Source of the DNA: JAEUIA01 sp034440255
GTDB taxonomy: Bacteria; Planctomycetota; UBA1135; GCA-002686595
DNA length: 26,508 nucleotides
Assembly: GCA_034440255.1 (NCBI GenBank)
Contig: JAWXBU010000190.1
Span: forward strand, 1-26,508
Direction of reading: 5' to 3'
In this document: in pieces, positions 1-7,023 of the stretch
Position numbering within the stretch: position 1 is the stretch's first letter
Layout of the letters: each line of letters begins with the position of its first letter
Translations under genes and position numbers: made by a program
The notes under the pieces: model-generated
What the model saw: the letters and a program-made list of their open reading frames with translations, nothing else
The model's database searches: none
What the model was told of the DNA's origin: nothing

Positions 1-314
1 AGGCCATCGCGAACATCGAACGATACGCCGCGCAAGGACGGTCCGCATTCGACCGGGACGAACTGATCCGATCCTGGTGTGTCCGTCAGCTCGAGATCCT
101 GGGCGAAGCTGTCCGTGCGATTCCGCCGGTAGTACGCGAACTAGATCCGACCGTTCCATGGAGCCAGATCACGGGCATGAGGAACATCCTCGCTCACGGC
201 TACTTTGACGTCGACGGAGATCTCGTTTGGAACGTGATCCAGGAGCACCTTCCTCGTTTGAAGGACCAAATGGAACGTCTGCTGCGCGTGATCGAGGGGC
301 ACGACCAGAAGTAA
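1..314 (+). CDS. hepT: HepT-like ribonuclease toxin (DUF86), 5' end cut by window
   Basis: The frame is open from the window edge (first full codon at position 3) to a TAA at 312-314, giving 103 residues. HepT proteins are usually about 110-145 residues, so perhaps 15-20 N-terminal residues are missing. The sequence shows the hallmark R-x4-H-x-Y motif as RNILAHGYF, preceded by the family-typical GEAVRAIP and PWSQITGMR segments, and it is largely helical. Known family role: HepT is a HEPN-fold RNase toxin, neutralised by the MntA nucleotidyltransferase, which AMPylates the motif tyrosine. MntA is normally encoded immediately upstream, which is outside this window, so whether this is a complete toxin-antitoxin pair cannot be seen. 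The gene ends 11 bases before the stop of the convergent esterase gene and is probably unrelated to the EPS locus. Confidence 0.85.
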   Translation, partial: AIANIERYAAQGRSAFDRDELIRSWCVRQLEILGEAVRAIPPVVRELDPTVPWSQITGMRNILAHGYFDVDGDLVWNVIQEHLPRLKDQMERLLRVIEGHDQK

Positions 315-325
315 ATGGTCTGCGC

Positions 326-1681
326 TCAAAATTCGATGCGCCTATCGAACACCATGGCGCGATCGAGCTTCTCGTCCAACGTTTCAAGCACCGTCCATAC
401 ATCAGGCTCAGGTTTGCCGCGCCAAAGCTCTGTGTCGCCCGAGCGCACGACCACGTCGGACTTCGCATCGATCATGTCGCCACGCAAGTAGATCGTGAGG
501 CCCTTCACACCGGCAGCACGCTTCACGAAGTCCAGCCGGATTTCATTCTTCTCGCGGACCGCGTGCACCCACTGACGCTCTTCGATCTCCTTACATCCGA
601 GCCAATAGAACATCGGCTTCACGAGCCGACCGACCTTGTCATTCGAGTCGGGCTCAGGCGACATCGTGCGCGTGGCTTCCCACACGATCTCGCGCGGGAA
701 CGTGGCACGTTCCTGCGCGAACAAGAACTTGAAGGCGGCGGCCGGCTCACCCGGCGGGAATTCGTGCGCGAGACCGGGGAACGACTCGAACTGGATCCTT
801 CCGTAGCCGGCTGGATAGCGCTCGCGCAACTTCTCGAGCACGTCGGCCACGAACAGATAGGTCCCTGGTCGCGTGTTCTTGTCCTCGAGTCCGATCGTGT
901 AGTGCATCGCCAGATTGAAGACGTTCGGCACAAGGCCCGGCTGGATCTCGGTCACTTCCTCTTTCGTCTGCACTTGACTCATCGGCGCTGCCATCAACAC
1001 GCCCGAGAACGGTGCTGCACCCGCGAGATAGTCCGTGTGTCGTCCGGCGAAAAACCACGAGCCCGTGCCACCCATGCTGAAGCCCATCACGTACACGCGA
1101 TCCGGATCCGCGTCGTACTGCACCTTCGCGATGTCGAGCAGGGAGAGGACGAAGCGCTCGCCGTGCACCGTGTTCCACGTGTCGTGCACGAGTCGAATGC
1201 CCTGCGGATAGATGCCGATCCCGTTCTTCATGATCCACTTGCCGCGCGGCTCGTCGGCTGATCCGGCGTCCTCACCACCGCCGTGCAAACCGATCACGAC
1301 GCCCGGTTGCCTCTGCGCGGGAGAGAACCAGCACCAAGCGTCACCGTAGGGCGTGCTCAGCGTGAGTTTGCCCTTGGCGACCTGAGCCTTCGGCCCAAGC
1401 TTCTTCGAGGGCGCCCAGAGTGCGTCGACGACCGACGACAGCGCACCTTCGGGAATGGGACCGATCGCGCGCGCTTCGGCTTCGATCTCGGCGCGCAACT
1501 TCGGATCCCAGTCGACGAAGCGCGAGGCCGGGCGTGCGCGCCACCAGTGCTCGGCCAAGACGCCGACTTTCTTCGCGAGATCCTTGTCGGAACCTGACGG
1601 TCTCGTCTGCGCGTGGAGAACGGGTCCACACGCGATCCACAGCACGAAAAGCGCCCAAAATCGACGTGTCGGGCTCGGCAT
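326..1681 (-). CDS. Secreted alpha/beta-hydrolase, PHB-depolymerase/esterase-like
   Basis: This encodes 451 residues from an ATG at 1681. Residues 1-25 form a signal peptide: a basic start (PTRR), a hydrophobic core (FWALFVLWIACGPVL) and a likely cleavage after HAQ, so the product is predicted to be exported. The alpha/beta-hydrolase core runs from about 125 to 325. It has an oxyanion-type LHGGGE at 132-137, the nucleophile elbow GFSMGG with Ser202, and a likely catalytic His306 in GLAHEFPP. The order and spacing match the LpqC/PHB-depolymerase-like and dienelactone-hydrolase-like esterases. The C-terminal 120 residues (WLGCKEIEERQWVHA onward) look like a separate small beta-rich region of unknown role. 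The substrate cannot be told from sequence; a polyester, an acetylated polysaccharide or a peptide ester are all possible. It is transcribed divergently from rmlA and is probably not part of that operon. Confidence 0.8.
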   Translation of the reverse strand: MPSPTRRFWALFVLWIACGPVLHAQTRPSGSDKDLAKKVGVLAEHWWRARPASRFVDWDPKLRAEIEAEARAIGPIPEGALSSVVDALWAPSKKLGPKAQVAKGKLTLSTPYGDAWCWFSPAQRQPGVVIGLHGGGEDAGSADEPRGKWIMKNGIGIYPQGIRLVHDTWNTVHGERFVLSLLDIAKVQYDADPDRVYVMGFSMGGTGSWFFAGRHTDYLAGAAPFSGVLMAAPMSQVQTKEEVTEIQPGLVPNVFNLAMHYTIGLEDKNTRPGTYLFVADVLEKLRERYPAGYGRIQFESFPGLAHEFPPGEPAAAFKFLFAQERATFPREIVWEATRTMSPEPDSNDKVGRLVKPMFYWLGCKEIEERQWVHAVREKNEIRLDFVKRAAGVKGLTIYLRGDMIDAKSDVVVRSGDTELWRGKPEPDVWTVLETLDEKLDRAMVFDRRIEF

Positions 1682-1709
1682 GATGCGCGCACTCTACCGT
1701 GATCGCGCG

Positions 1710-1738
1710 TTGCCGAGCGCGGCCTCGGCCGGTATCCT
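1710..1738 (+). promoter_or_regulatory. Candidate sigma70-type promoter for the rml/EPS operon
   Basis: In the 134-base divergent gap between the esterase and rmlA, TTGCCG (1710-1715) and TATCCT (1733-1738) are separated by exactly 17 bases. Each box matches 4 of 6 consensus positions. It would start transcription near 1745 and leave a leader of about 70 bases before the rmlA ATG at 1816. This is inference from consensus only; a chance match in a GC-rich gap is possible. No obvious Shine-Dalgarno precedes rmlA. Confidence 0.3.
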
Positions 1739-1815
1739 CTCACGCCCGTTCGAGCGCACTTCGGCACTCCGAGCAGAGCCCAAAACCCAGATCCAGAGTC
1801 GAGCGCACACCACAC

Positions 1816-2541
1816 ATGAAAGGCGTCATCCTCGCCGGAGGCCTCGGCACCCGCTTGTTCCCGTTGACCAAGATCACGAACAAGCACCTCTTGCCCGTCT
1901 ACGATCGCCCGATGATCTACTACCCGATCGAGGCGCTCGTGAAGGCCGGCATCGACGACATCATGATCGTCACTGGCGGCCGCAAGTCGGGCGACTTCTT
2001 GTCGCTGCTCGGCAACGGCAAGGACTTCGGGCTCAAGCACCTGAACTACACCTATCAAGAAGGTGAAGGCGGCATCGCCGAAGCGCTGGGTCTCGCCGAA
2101 CACTGGGCCAAAGGTGATTCGGTGTGCGTGATCCTCGGCGACAACTTGATCGAGAAGAACATCAAGAAGGCCGCCGACGATTTCAAAAAGCAGGGCAAGG
2201 GCGCGAAGATCATGCTCAAGGAAGTGCCCGACCCGGAGCGCTTCGGCGTCGCCACTGTCGCGAACGGCAAAGTCACGAAGATCGTCGAAAAGCCGCAGAA
2301 CCCGCAGTCCAATTACGCGGTCATCGGCATCTACATGTACGACGGTCGCGTGTGGGACATCATCAAGACGCTCAAGCCTTCGGATCGCGGCGAGCTCGAG
2401 ATCACCGACGTCAACAACTGGTACTTGAAGTACGGTTCGATGACGTACGAGGTGCTCGACGGCTGGTGGACGGACGCGGGGACTTTCAAATCGTTGCATC
2501 AATCGGCCACGCTCGTGGCGAGCGGCGGCGCGAACAAGTGA
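1816..2541 (+). CDS. rmlA: Glucose-1-phosphate thymidylyltransferase (short RmlA-type nucleotidyltransferase)
   Basis: The product is 241 residues. It makes dTDP-glucose from dTTP and glucose-1-phosphate, the first step of dTDP-deoxysugar synthesis. The N-terminus has the nucleotide-binding signature AGGLGTRLFPLT (residues 7-18) and Lys23 in NKHLLPVYDRPM. Downstream are VILGDNLIEKN (metal-binding Asp), DPERFGVA, EKPQNPQSNYAVIGIYMYD, RGELEITDVNNWYL and a terminal WWTDAGTFKSL. The ATG at 1816 is chosen because homology begins there; upstream in-frame codons from 1699 are Arg-rich and lie in the promoter gap. Enterobacterial RmlA is about 290 residues; this one lacks the roughly 50-residue C-terminal extension, as in other short-form sugar-nucleotide transferases, so allosteric control or oligomerisation may differ. 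A related activity with another sugar-1-phosphate is possible, but rmlD and rmlB downstream support the dTDP-glucose role. Confidence 0.85.
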   Translation: MKGVILAGGLGTRLFPLTKITNKHLLPVYDRPMIYYPIEALVKAGIDDIMIVTGGRKSGDFLSLLGNGKDFGLKHLNYTYQEGEGGIAEALGLAEHWAKGDSVCVILGDNLIEKNIKKAADDFKKQGKGAKIMLKEVPDPERFGVATVANGKVTKIVEKPQNPQSNYAVIGIYMYDGRVWDIIKTLKPSDRGELEITDVNNWYLKYGSMTYEVLDGWWTDAGTFKSLHQSATLVASGGANK

Positions 2542-2563
2542 TGCGGCGCGGGACGGTGACGAG

Positions 2564-3460
2564 ATGAAACGTGTGCTCGTCACCGGCGCTTCCGGGATGC
2601 TCGGAAGCCAACTCATGCTGAGCGCGCCGATCGGCACGCAGGCGCTCGGCACGGATCTGCGCAGCGACGCCCCGGTCGAATTCGCGGGCGTCGACCTGGC
2701 CGATGAAGCGGCCGTCGATGCGTTGCTCGCCCAAGTCGGCGCGATCACGGGCGTCATCCACGGTGCTGCGTTCACCGCCGTCGACCTCGCCGAAGAGCGC
2801 GAGAGCGACGCCAAGCGCGCGAACGAAGACGCGTGTCGCGTGCTCGCTTCGCGCTGTGCGTCACGCTCGATCCCGATCGTCGTCGTGTCGACCGATTTCG
2901 TCTTCGACGGCGGCGGCACGCGTCCGTATCGCGAAGACGACACGGTGCGGCCGCTGTCGGCGTACGGTCGCACCAAACTCGCGGGCGAGAAAGCTGCGAC
3001 ACTGGCGCATCCGAAGGGGACGCGCATCGTGAGGACGCAGTGGCTCTACGGCCCACGCGGGAAGCACTTTCCCGGCACGATTTTGAAGCTCGCGTCCGAG
3101 CGCCCCGAGTTGAAAGTCGTGCACGATCAAATCGGTTCGCCGACGTCGACCTTGGAGCTCGCGCCCGCCTTGTGGGACGTGCTCGCACGCGGCGACGCCG
3201 GCATCTATCACGCTGCCTGCGACGGCCAAGCCTCGTGGTTCGAGTTCGCGTGCGCGACGCTCGAATTGTCCGGTGTCCGCGGAGTCAAGGTCGCGCCGTG
3301 TACGACCGAAGAGTTCCCGCGCCCCGCCGTGCGCCCGCGCTACAGCGTGCTCGATTGCTCGAAGCTCGCGAAACTGCGCGGAAAAACGCTGGCGCCTTGG
3401 CGCAAAGCCCTCGAAACGTTCCTCGCCGTGAGTTCGCAAGCGGAGCAGCACATCAAATGA
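2564..3460 (+). CDS. rmlD: dTDP-4-dehydrorhamnose reductase (RmlD)
   Basis: This 298-residue extended-SDR protein performs the last step of dTDP-L-rhamnose synthesis, NAD(P)H reduction of the 4-keto group. The Rossmann motif GASGMLG is at residues 8-14, followed by the catalytic triad Thr110 (VVSTDFVFDG), Tyr134 and Lys138 (YGRTKLAGE). Other RmlD features are GAAFTAVDLAEE, RTQWLYGPRGKHF, DQIGSPTST and a C-terminal RPRYSVLDCSKL resembling the usual RPxxSxLxxxK segment. Length is normal for the family. The ATG at 2564 follows the rmlA stop by 22 bases, and its stop overlaps the rmlB start as ATGA (3457-3460), indicating translational coupling. The substrate normally comes from the epimerase RmlC, which is not encoded in this window. 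Confidence 0.9.
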   Translation: MKRVLVTGASGMLGSQLMLSAPIGTQALGTDLRSDAPVEFAGVDLADEAAVDALLAQVGAITGVIHGAAFTAVDLAEERESDAKRANEDACRVLASRCASRSIPIVVVSTDFVFDGGGTRPYREDDTVRPLSAYGRTKLAGEKAATLAHPKGTRIVRTQWLYGPRGKHFPGTILKLASERPELKVVHDQIGSPTSTLELAPALWDVLARGDAGIYHAACDGQASWFEFACATLELSGVRGVKVAPCTTEEFPRPAVRPRYSVLDCSKLAKLRGKTLAPWRKALETFLAVSSQAEQHIK

Positions 3461-4481
3461 ACACGACGTGTCTCGTCACCGGCGGCGCCGGCTTCATCGG
3501 CTCGAACTTCGTCCACATGCTCGCCGAGATCCGGCCCGAGTGGGCGATCGTCAACCTCGATGCGCTCACCTACGCGGGCAACCGCGAGAACTTGAAGGCG
3601 CTCGACGCGAAGAAGAATCATGTCTTCGTGCACGGCGACATCACGAAGCCCGACGACGTCGAGAGAGCCTTCGCCGAATGCGCCAAATTCGGTGGCCGTC
3701 TCGTCGTCGTGCACTTCGCGGCCGAGAGCCACGTCGATCGCTCGATTCAGTCGGGCGTGCCGTTCGTGAACACGAACGTCGTCGGCACGCAGATCCTTCT
3801 CGACGCGTCGCGCGCGCACAAAACGGCGCGCTTCGTCCACGTCTCGACCGACGAGGTCTACGGCTCGCTCGGCGAGAAGGGCTTCTTCCGCGAGGACACG
3901 CCGCTCGCGCCGAACTCGCCCTACAGCTCGTCGAAAGCGGGCAGCGATCTCTTGGTGCGCGCGGCCGTTCACACGCACGGTTTCGACGCGTGTATCACGC
4001 GCTGCTCGAACAACTACGGGCCCTACCAGTTCCCCGAGAAATTCCTTCCGCTCATGCTCGCGAACGCGAGCGAGGACAAGCCGATTCCCGTCTATGGGGA
4101 CGGCCTCTACGTGCGCGACTGGCTCTACGTTCGCGACCACTGCGAAGCGATCCTGGCGGTCCTCGAAAAGGGTCGATCGGGCGAGGTCTACAACATCGGC
4201 GGCAACAACGAACTCGCCAACATCACGCTCGTGAAGCGTGTTTTGAAGGAACTCGGAAAGCCCGAATCGCTGATCACCTACGTCAAGGACCGGCCCGGGC
4301 ACGACCGCCGGTACGCCATCGACGCGTCCAAGATCAAGGCCGACTCCACTGGTCTCCGCGCTTCACCTTCGAGGTCGCTCTGCCGCTCACGATCCGCTGG
4401 TATCAGACGGAAAAGGAATGGTTGCAAAGGGTTAGGAGCGGAGCCTACCGTGACTACTACGCTCGGCAGTACGGCAGATGA
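3457..4481 (+). CDS. rmlB: dTDP-glucose 4,6-dehydratase (RmlB), apparent 1-base frameshift near 4344
   Basis: RmlB converts dTDP-glucose to dTDP-4-keto-6-deoxyglucose with bound NAD+. Visible motifs are TGGAGFIG (residues 8-15), HFAAESHVDRSI (86-97), the catalytic Thr131-Asp132-Glu133 of STDEVYG, and Tyr156/Lys160 (YSSSKAGSD). RCSNNYGPYQFPEK, YVRDWLYVRDHC and DRPGHDRRYAID are also family-typical. After DASKIKAD (about 4344) the original frame becomes Arg/Ser-rich non-homologous sequence ending at 4581. The -1 frame instead supplies the expected C-terminus (WSPRFTFE, IRWYQTEKEWL, YYARQYGR) and stops at 4479-4481. One base appears missing at 4344/4345; restoring it would give 341 residues, the usual length. 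Because all catalytic residues lie before the lesion, the gene may be a sequencing artefact or a truncated allele. Coordinates here follow the restored gene. Confidence 0.85.
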
Positions 4482-4588
4482 TGGAGTCGGGCGTCAACCC
4501 CAGAGCGCTTCCGGTCGAAAAGCACATCTCCGATCGGTGCCCGTGGGCCTGCGCGTCCAGAGGGCCGGTTCCAAGGCATAAGAAACCC

Positions 4589-5362
4589 ATGATCCCGACG
4601 TCGATTCGACTGGCCTGGCTCCTCGCCCTCGTCGGCATGCTGCTGCCGTCCTGCAACACGATGCCCGACAAGCGCATCCTGCAGTACCTCAACACGGACG
4701 GCTTCGGGAATCGCTACCAGGGCAATGCCGAGGAGGAGAACTGGCTCGCGCTCTCCGACACGCTGCTGATCACCGATTCGTACAACGAGGAGCTCAATCT
4801 GAGCGCCATCGTCGACATCGACGGCACTGTGCTTCTGCCCGAGTTGGGCGCGGTGCTGGTCGCGGGTTACACGCGCACCGAGATCGAAGCGCTGCTCATG
4901 GAGAAGTACAGCCCGTACTACGAGAGCCTCGACATCAAGGTCAAGATCCAGACGCGCGGCAAGAAGTACTTCATCTTCGGTGAGGTCGGTTCGCAGGGCG
5001 CCCAGGATTTTCCCGGTGACTTGACGATCTTCGAGGCCGTCACGCGCGCCATCCCGAAGACCGACTCCGCGAACCTCGGTCGCGTGCGCTTGATCCGCGC
5101 CGATCCGCGCGACCCGGTGATCCTCACGATCGACATCGGAGATTTGATCGAGCGCGGTGATTCGACGTTCAACATGCTCGTGCGCGAGCGCGACATCATC
5201 TACGTGCCGCCGACGATGTTGGCGCAACTCGGCTACTTCCTCGACGCGATCCTGTTCCCCGTGAAGCAGGTCGTGCAAGGTCTGGCCTCGGCCTTCTACC
5301 TCAACGATCGTGCGCAGGGCCGCAACACGTTCGTCAACTCCGGCACGGGCGGGATCTTCTAG
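4589..5362 (+). CDS. Outer-membrane polysaccharide export lipoprotein (Wza/GumB-like)
   Basis: The product is 257 residues. The ATG at 4589 is preferred because it begins a clear lipoprotein signal: a hydrophobic run RLAWLLALVGMLLP followed by the lipobox LPSC with Cys22. In-frame codons back to 4478 are not homologous and overlap the rmlB end. After the lipid anchor comes a poly-export domain (about 45-125, with DTLLITDSYNEELN, VDIDGTVLLPELG, TRTEIEALLMEKYSPYY), then an SLBB-like beta-grasp segment (about 130-190, KYFIFGEVGSQGAQDFPGD). The C-terminal region (RERDIIYVPPTMLAQLGYFLDAILFPVKQ, split across 200-230) contains a probable amphipathic helix. The family forms the outer-membrane channel for exported EPS and works with the chain-length protein encoded 6 bases downstream. 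The ending GTGGIF is short, with no extra domain. Confidence 0.85.
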   Translation: MIPTSIRLAWLLALVGMLLPSCNTMPDKRILQYLNTDGFGNRYQGNAEEENWLALSDTLLITDSYNEELNLSAIVDIDGTVLLPELGAVLVAGYTRTEIEALLMEKYSPYYESLDIKVKIQTRGKKYFIFGEVGSQGAQDFPGDLTIFEAVTRAIPKTDSANLGRVRLIRADPRDPVILTIDIGDLIERGDSTFNMLVRERDIIYVPPTMLAQLGYFLDAILFPVKQVVQGLASAFYLNDRAQGRNTFVNSGTGGIF

Positions 5363-5368
5363 CGAGCG

Positions 5369-6976
5369 ATGGCGACGCAAGTCGAAAGTCAGACGCAGCT
5401 CCAGGACTTCCTGGACATCCTCAAGCGACGCAAGTGGCAGGTGATCCTGCCCGCCAGCGTCGTCTTGGCGTTGGGCGTCGCGTTCGCCGTGATCGTGCCC
5501 AAGAAGTACGTAGCGCGCACGCAGGTCGAATTGCGACCTGTCGGAATTTCGATCAGCGCGAAGGACGGCGCGAACGCGCCGTTCCAGATCCGGGCGTTGA
5601 ACCGGATCTACAAGGTGCTGAAGGACCGACAAACCAGCGGGTTCTTGGCGCTTCCGCAGGACGAGCAAGCGACGTTCTTGAAGCGCGTGCAGGACGACGT
5701 GCGCGTCACGATCACCCCGACGGGCAGTCAGGGCACGACGTTCGTCAACATCGAATACGTCGACGTCGAGCGCGTCTTCGCGATGGAATTCCTGCTCGCA
5801 TTGCGCACCGATTGGATCGAAGACGTAGTCAAGCGCGATCGCAACAAGGCGCAGGACGAGCTCTCGAAGTTGCAGGTCGAGAAGTCGCGCTTCGAGCGAC
5901 AGTTGAAGGACGAATACGGGAACCTCACCGAGCTGCGCCGCTTGAACAGCCTCTCGCCGACGCAGCCGACACCGGGTTCGGGTTCGACGCGCCAGGAAGA
6001 TTCGGTCTTCGAGCGCCTGAAAGAAAACGAGGGCCGCAAGAAGACGATCGATCAAGAGTTGCCGATCTTGCAGATCGAACTCGAGACGATGCGCAAACGC
6101 CTCGACGAGACGCCGCCGAAGTTGACTCGCGAGAACGTGCTCGAGGTGCAGTCGAACGAAGGCGAACTGCGTGACATCGAAGTTCAGATCACGACGCTGA
6201 ACGAACAGCTCTCGGGGCTCAAGCCCGCGCATCCGAAATGGCGCAAGGTTTCGAATCTGCTCGACGCGACCCAGACGAAACGCGATCAGCTGCAGCGCCT
6301 GGTGACCAAGGGCGCGATCGAAATGACGACGGTCGACAACCCCCTGCGCGACGAGTACCTGATCAAGGTCGAAGCCTTGGAACTCGAGGTCGCGCGCAAG
6401 CGCGGTATGCTCGGTGGGCTCGTTACGGCCATCGAGGGCGATTCGTCGCGCGTTGCGGAGATCCACGACGTCTACCGCGCCGAGCGCGAGTTCGTCGATC
6501 GCATCGGTCGCCTGCAAATGAGCCTCGAAGACGCCACGCTCAAGTACAACGCACAGGTGCGGCTCGTAGACCAGCTTTCCAGCCCGCTGGCGGATCCGTT
6601 CGGCATCACCGCCGACGTGTTCGCAGACTCGCGGCCGACCGAACCGAATCCGTGGCTCATCATCGGGATCGCGCTTGCGGCAGGCCTCGGCCTCGGTCTG
6701 TCGATCGCCGTGCTCGCAGAGTTCAGCAAGAGCTGCTTCCGCAGCGTCGCGGACATCAGTCGCGCGATGGCGATTCCCGTGCTCGGCGCGATCAGCACGA
6801 TTCAGACGCGCGGCGAACGTCGCGGCAATCGCGTGCGGCGTCTCGTCGTCGGCGTCTCCAGCTTGGCGCTGGTCGCGGCGATCGCGTTCGTGACGTGGGC
6901 CTGGGCCAAGGATGCGCAACTCTTGTCTCAAGGCATGCGCGACGCGATCGAGAGTCTGCGCGTGATGTTGAGGTGA
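5369..6976 (+). CDS. Wzz/GumC-like chain-length determinant (polysaccharide copolymerase)
   Basis: This 535-residue inner-membrane protein controls EPS chain length and links to the outer-membrane exporter. It begins with a short cytoplasmic part and LKRRKWQVILPASVVL, giving TM1 at about 24-46. The periplasmic part opens with the Wzz-like YVARTQVELRPVG. A long charged coiled-coil stretch follows (about 160-400; DELSKLQVEKSRFERQ, ELPILQIELETMRKRL). TM2 is at about 428-453 (NPWLIIGIALAAGLGLGL), a short cytoplasmic loop follows, and an extra TM3 lies at about 488-512 (VVGVSSLALVAAIAFVTW). There is no Walker A motif or Tyr-rich tail, so no BY-kinase domain is fused. TM1-coil-TM2 with an additional C-terminal helix resembles the chain-length proteins of exosortase-associated EPS loci. 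The ATG at 5369 follows the exporter stop by 6 bases with AGCGAG just upstream. Confidence 0.82.
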   Translation: MATQVESQTQLQDFLDILKRRKWQVILPASVVLALGVAFAVIVPKKYVARTQVELRPVGISISAKDGANAPFQIRALNRIYKVLKDRQTSGFLALPQDEQATFLKRVQDDVRVTITPTGSQGTTFVNIEYVDVERVFAMEFLLALRTDWIEDVVKRDRNKAQDELSKLQVEKSRFERQLKDEYGNLTELRRLNSLSPTQPTPGSGSTRQEDSVFERLKENEGRKKTIDQELPILQIELETMRKRLDETPPKLTRENVLEVQSNEGELRDIEVQITTLNEQLSGLKPAHPKWRKVSNLLDATQTKRDQLQRLVTKGAIEMTTVDNPLRDEYLIKVEALELEVARKRGMLGGLVTAIEGDSSRVAEIHDVYRAEREFVDRIGRLQMSLEDATLKYNAQVRLVDQLSSPLADPFGITADVFADSRPTEPNPWLIIGIALAAGLGLGLSIAVLAEFSKSCFRSVADISRAMAIPVLGAISTIQTRGERRGNRVRRLVVGVSSLALVAAIAFVTWAWAKDAQLLSQGMRDAIESLRVMLR

Positions 6977-7023
6977 GCGCCTAGTCTCCGGAACACACCG
7001 GCAGACATGAGCGAAGTACAGAC

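Noticed and set aside
1699..1815. Upstream extension of rmlA by 39 codons
   Set aside because: Nucleotidyltransferase homology starts exactly at the ATG at 1816, and the extension covers a candidate promoter.
1357..3027. 556-codon open frame on the minus strand across rmlA and rmlD
   Set aside because: It covers two clear plus-strand genes and the esterase in another frame, and shows no family features.
4339..4351. Programmed -1 ribosomal frameshift in rmlB
   Set aside because: There is no X-XXY-YYZ slippery heptamer at the switch point and rmlB is not known to use recoding; a missing base is simpler.
4482..4588. Small gene or extended N-terminus of the export lipoprotein
   Set aside because: The sequence is non-homologous in the exporter's frame and the lipoprotein signal starts at 4589; it is most likely the intergenic spacer after rmlB.
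4457..6931. 824-codon open frame on the minus strand
   Set aside because: It is Arg/Asp/His-rich with no motif and lies antisense to the well-supported exporter and chain-length genes; a product of third-position G/C bias.
6990..7002. Sigma-54 -24/-12 promoter before the ligase gene
   Set aside because: GG and GC are separated by 9 bases rather than the required 10, and the flanking consensus is poor.
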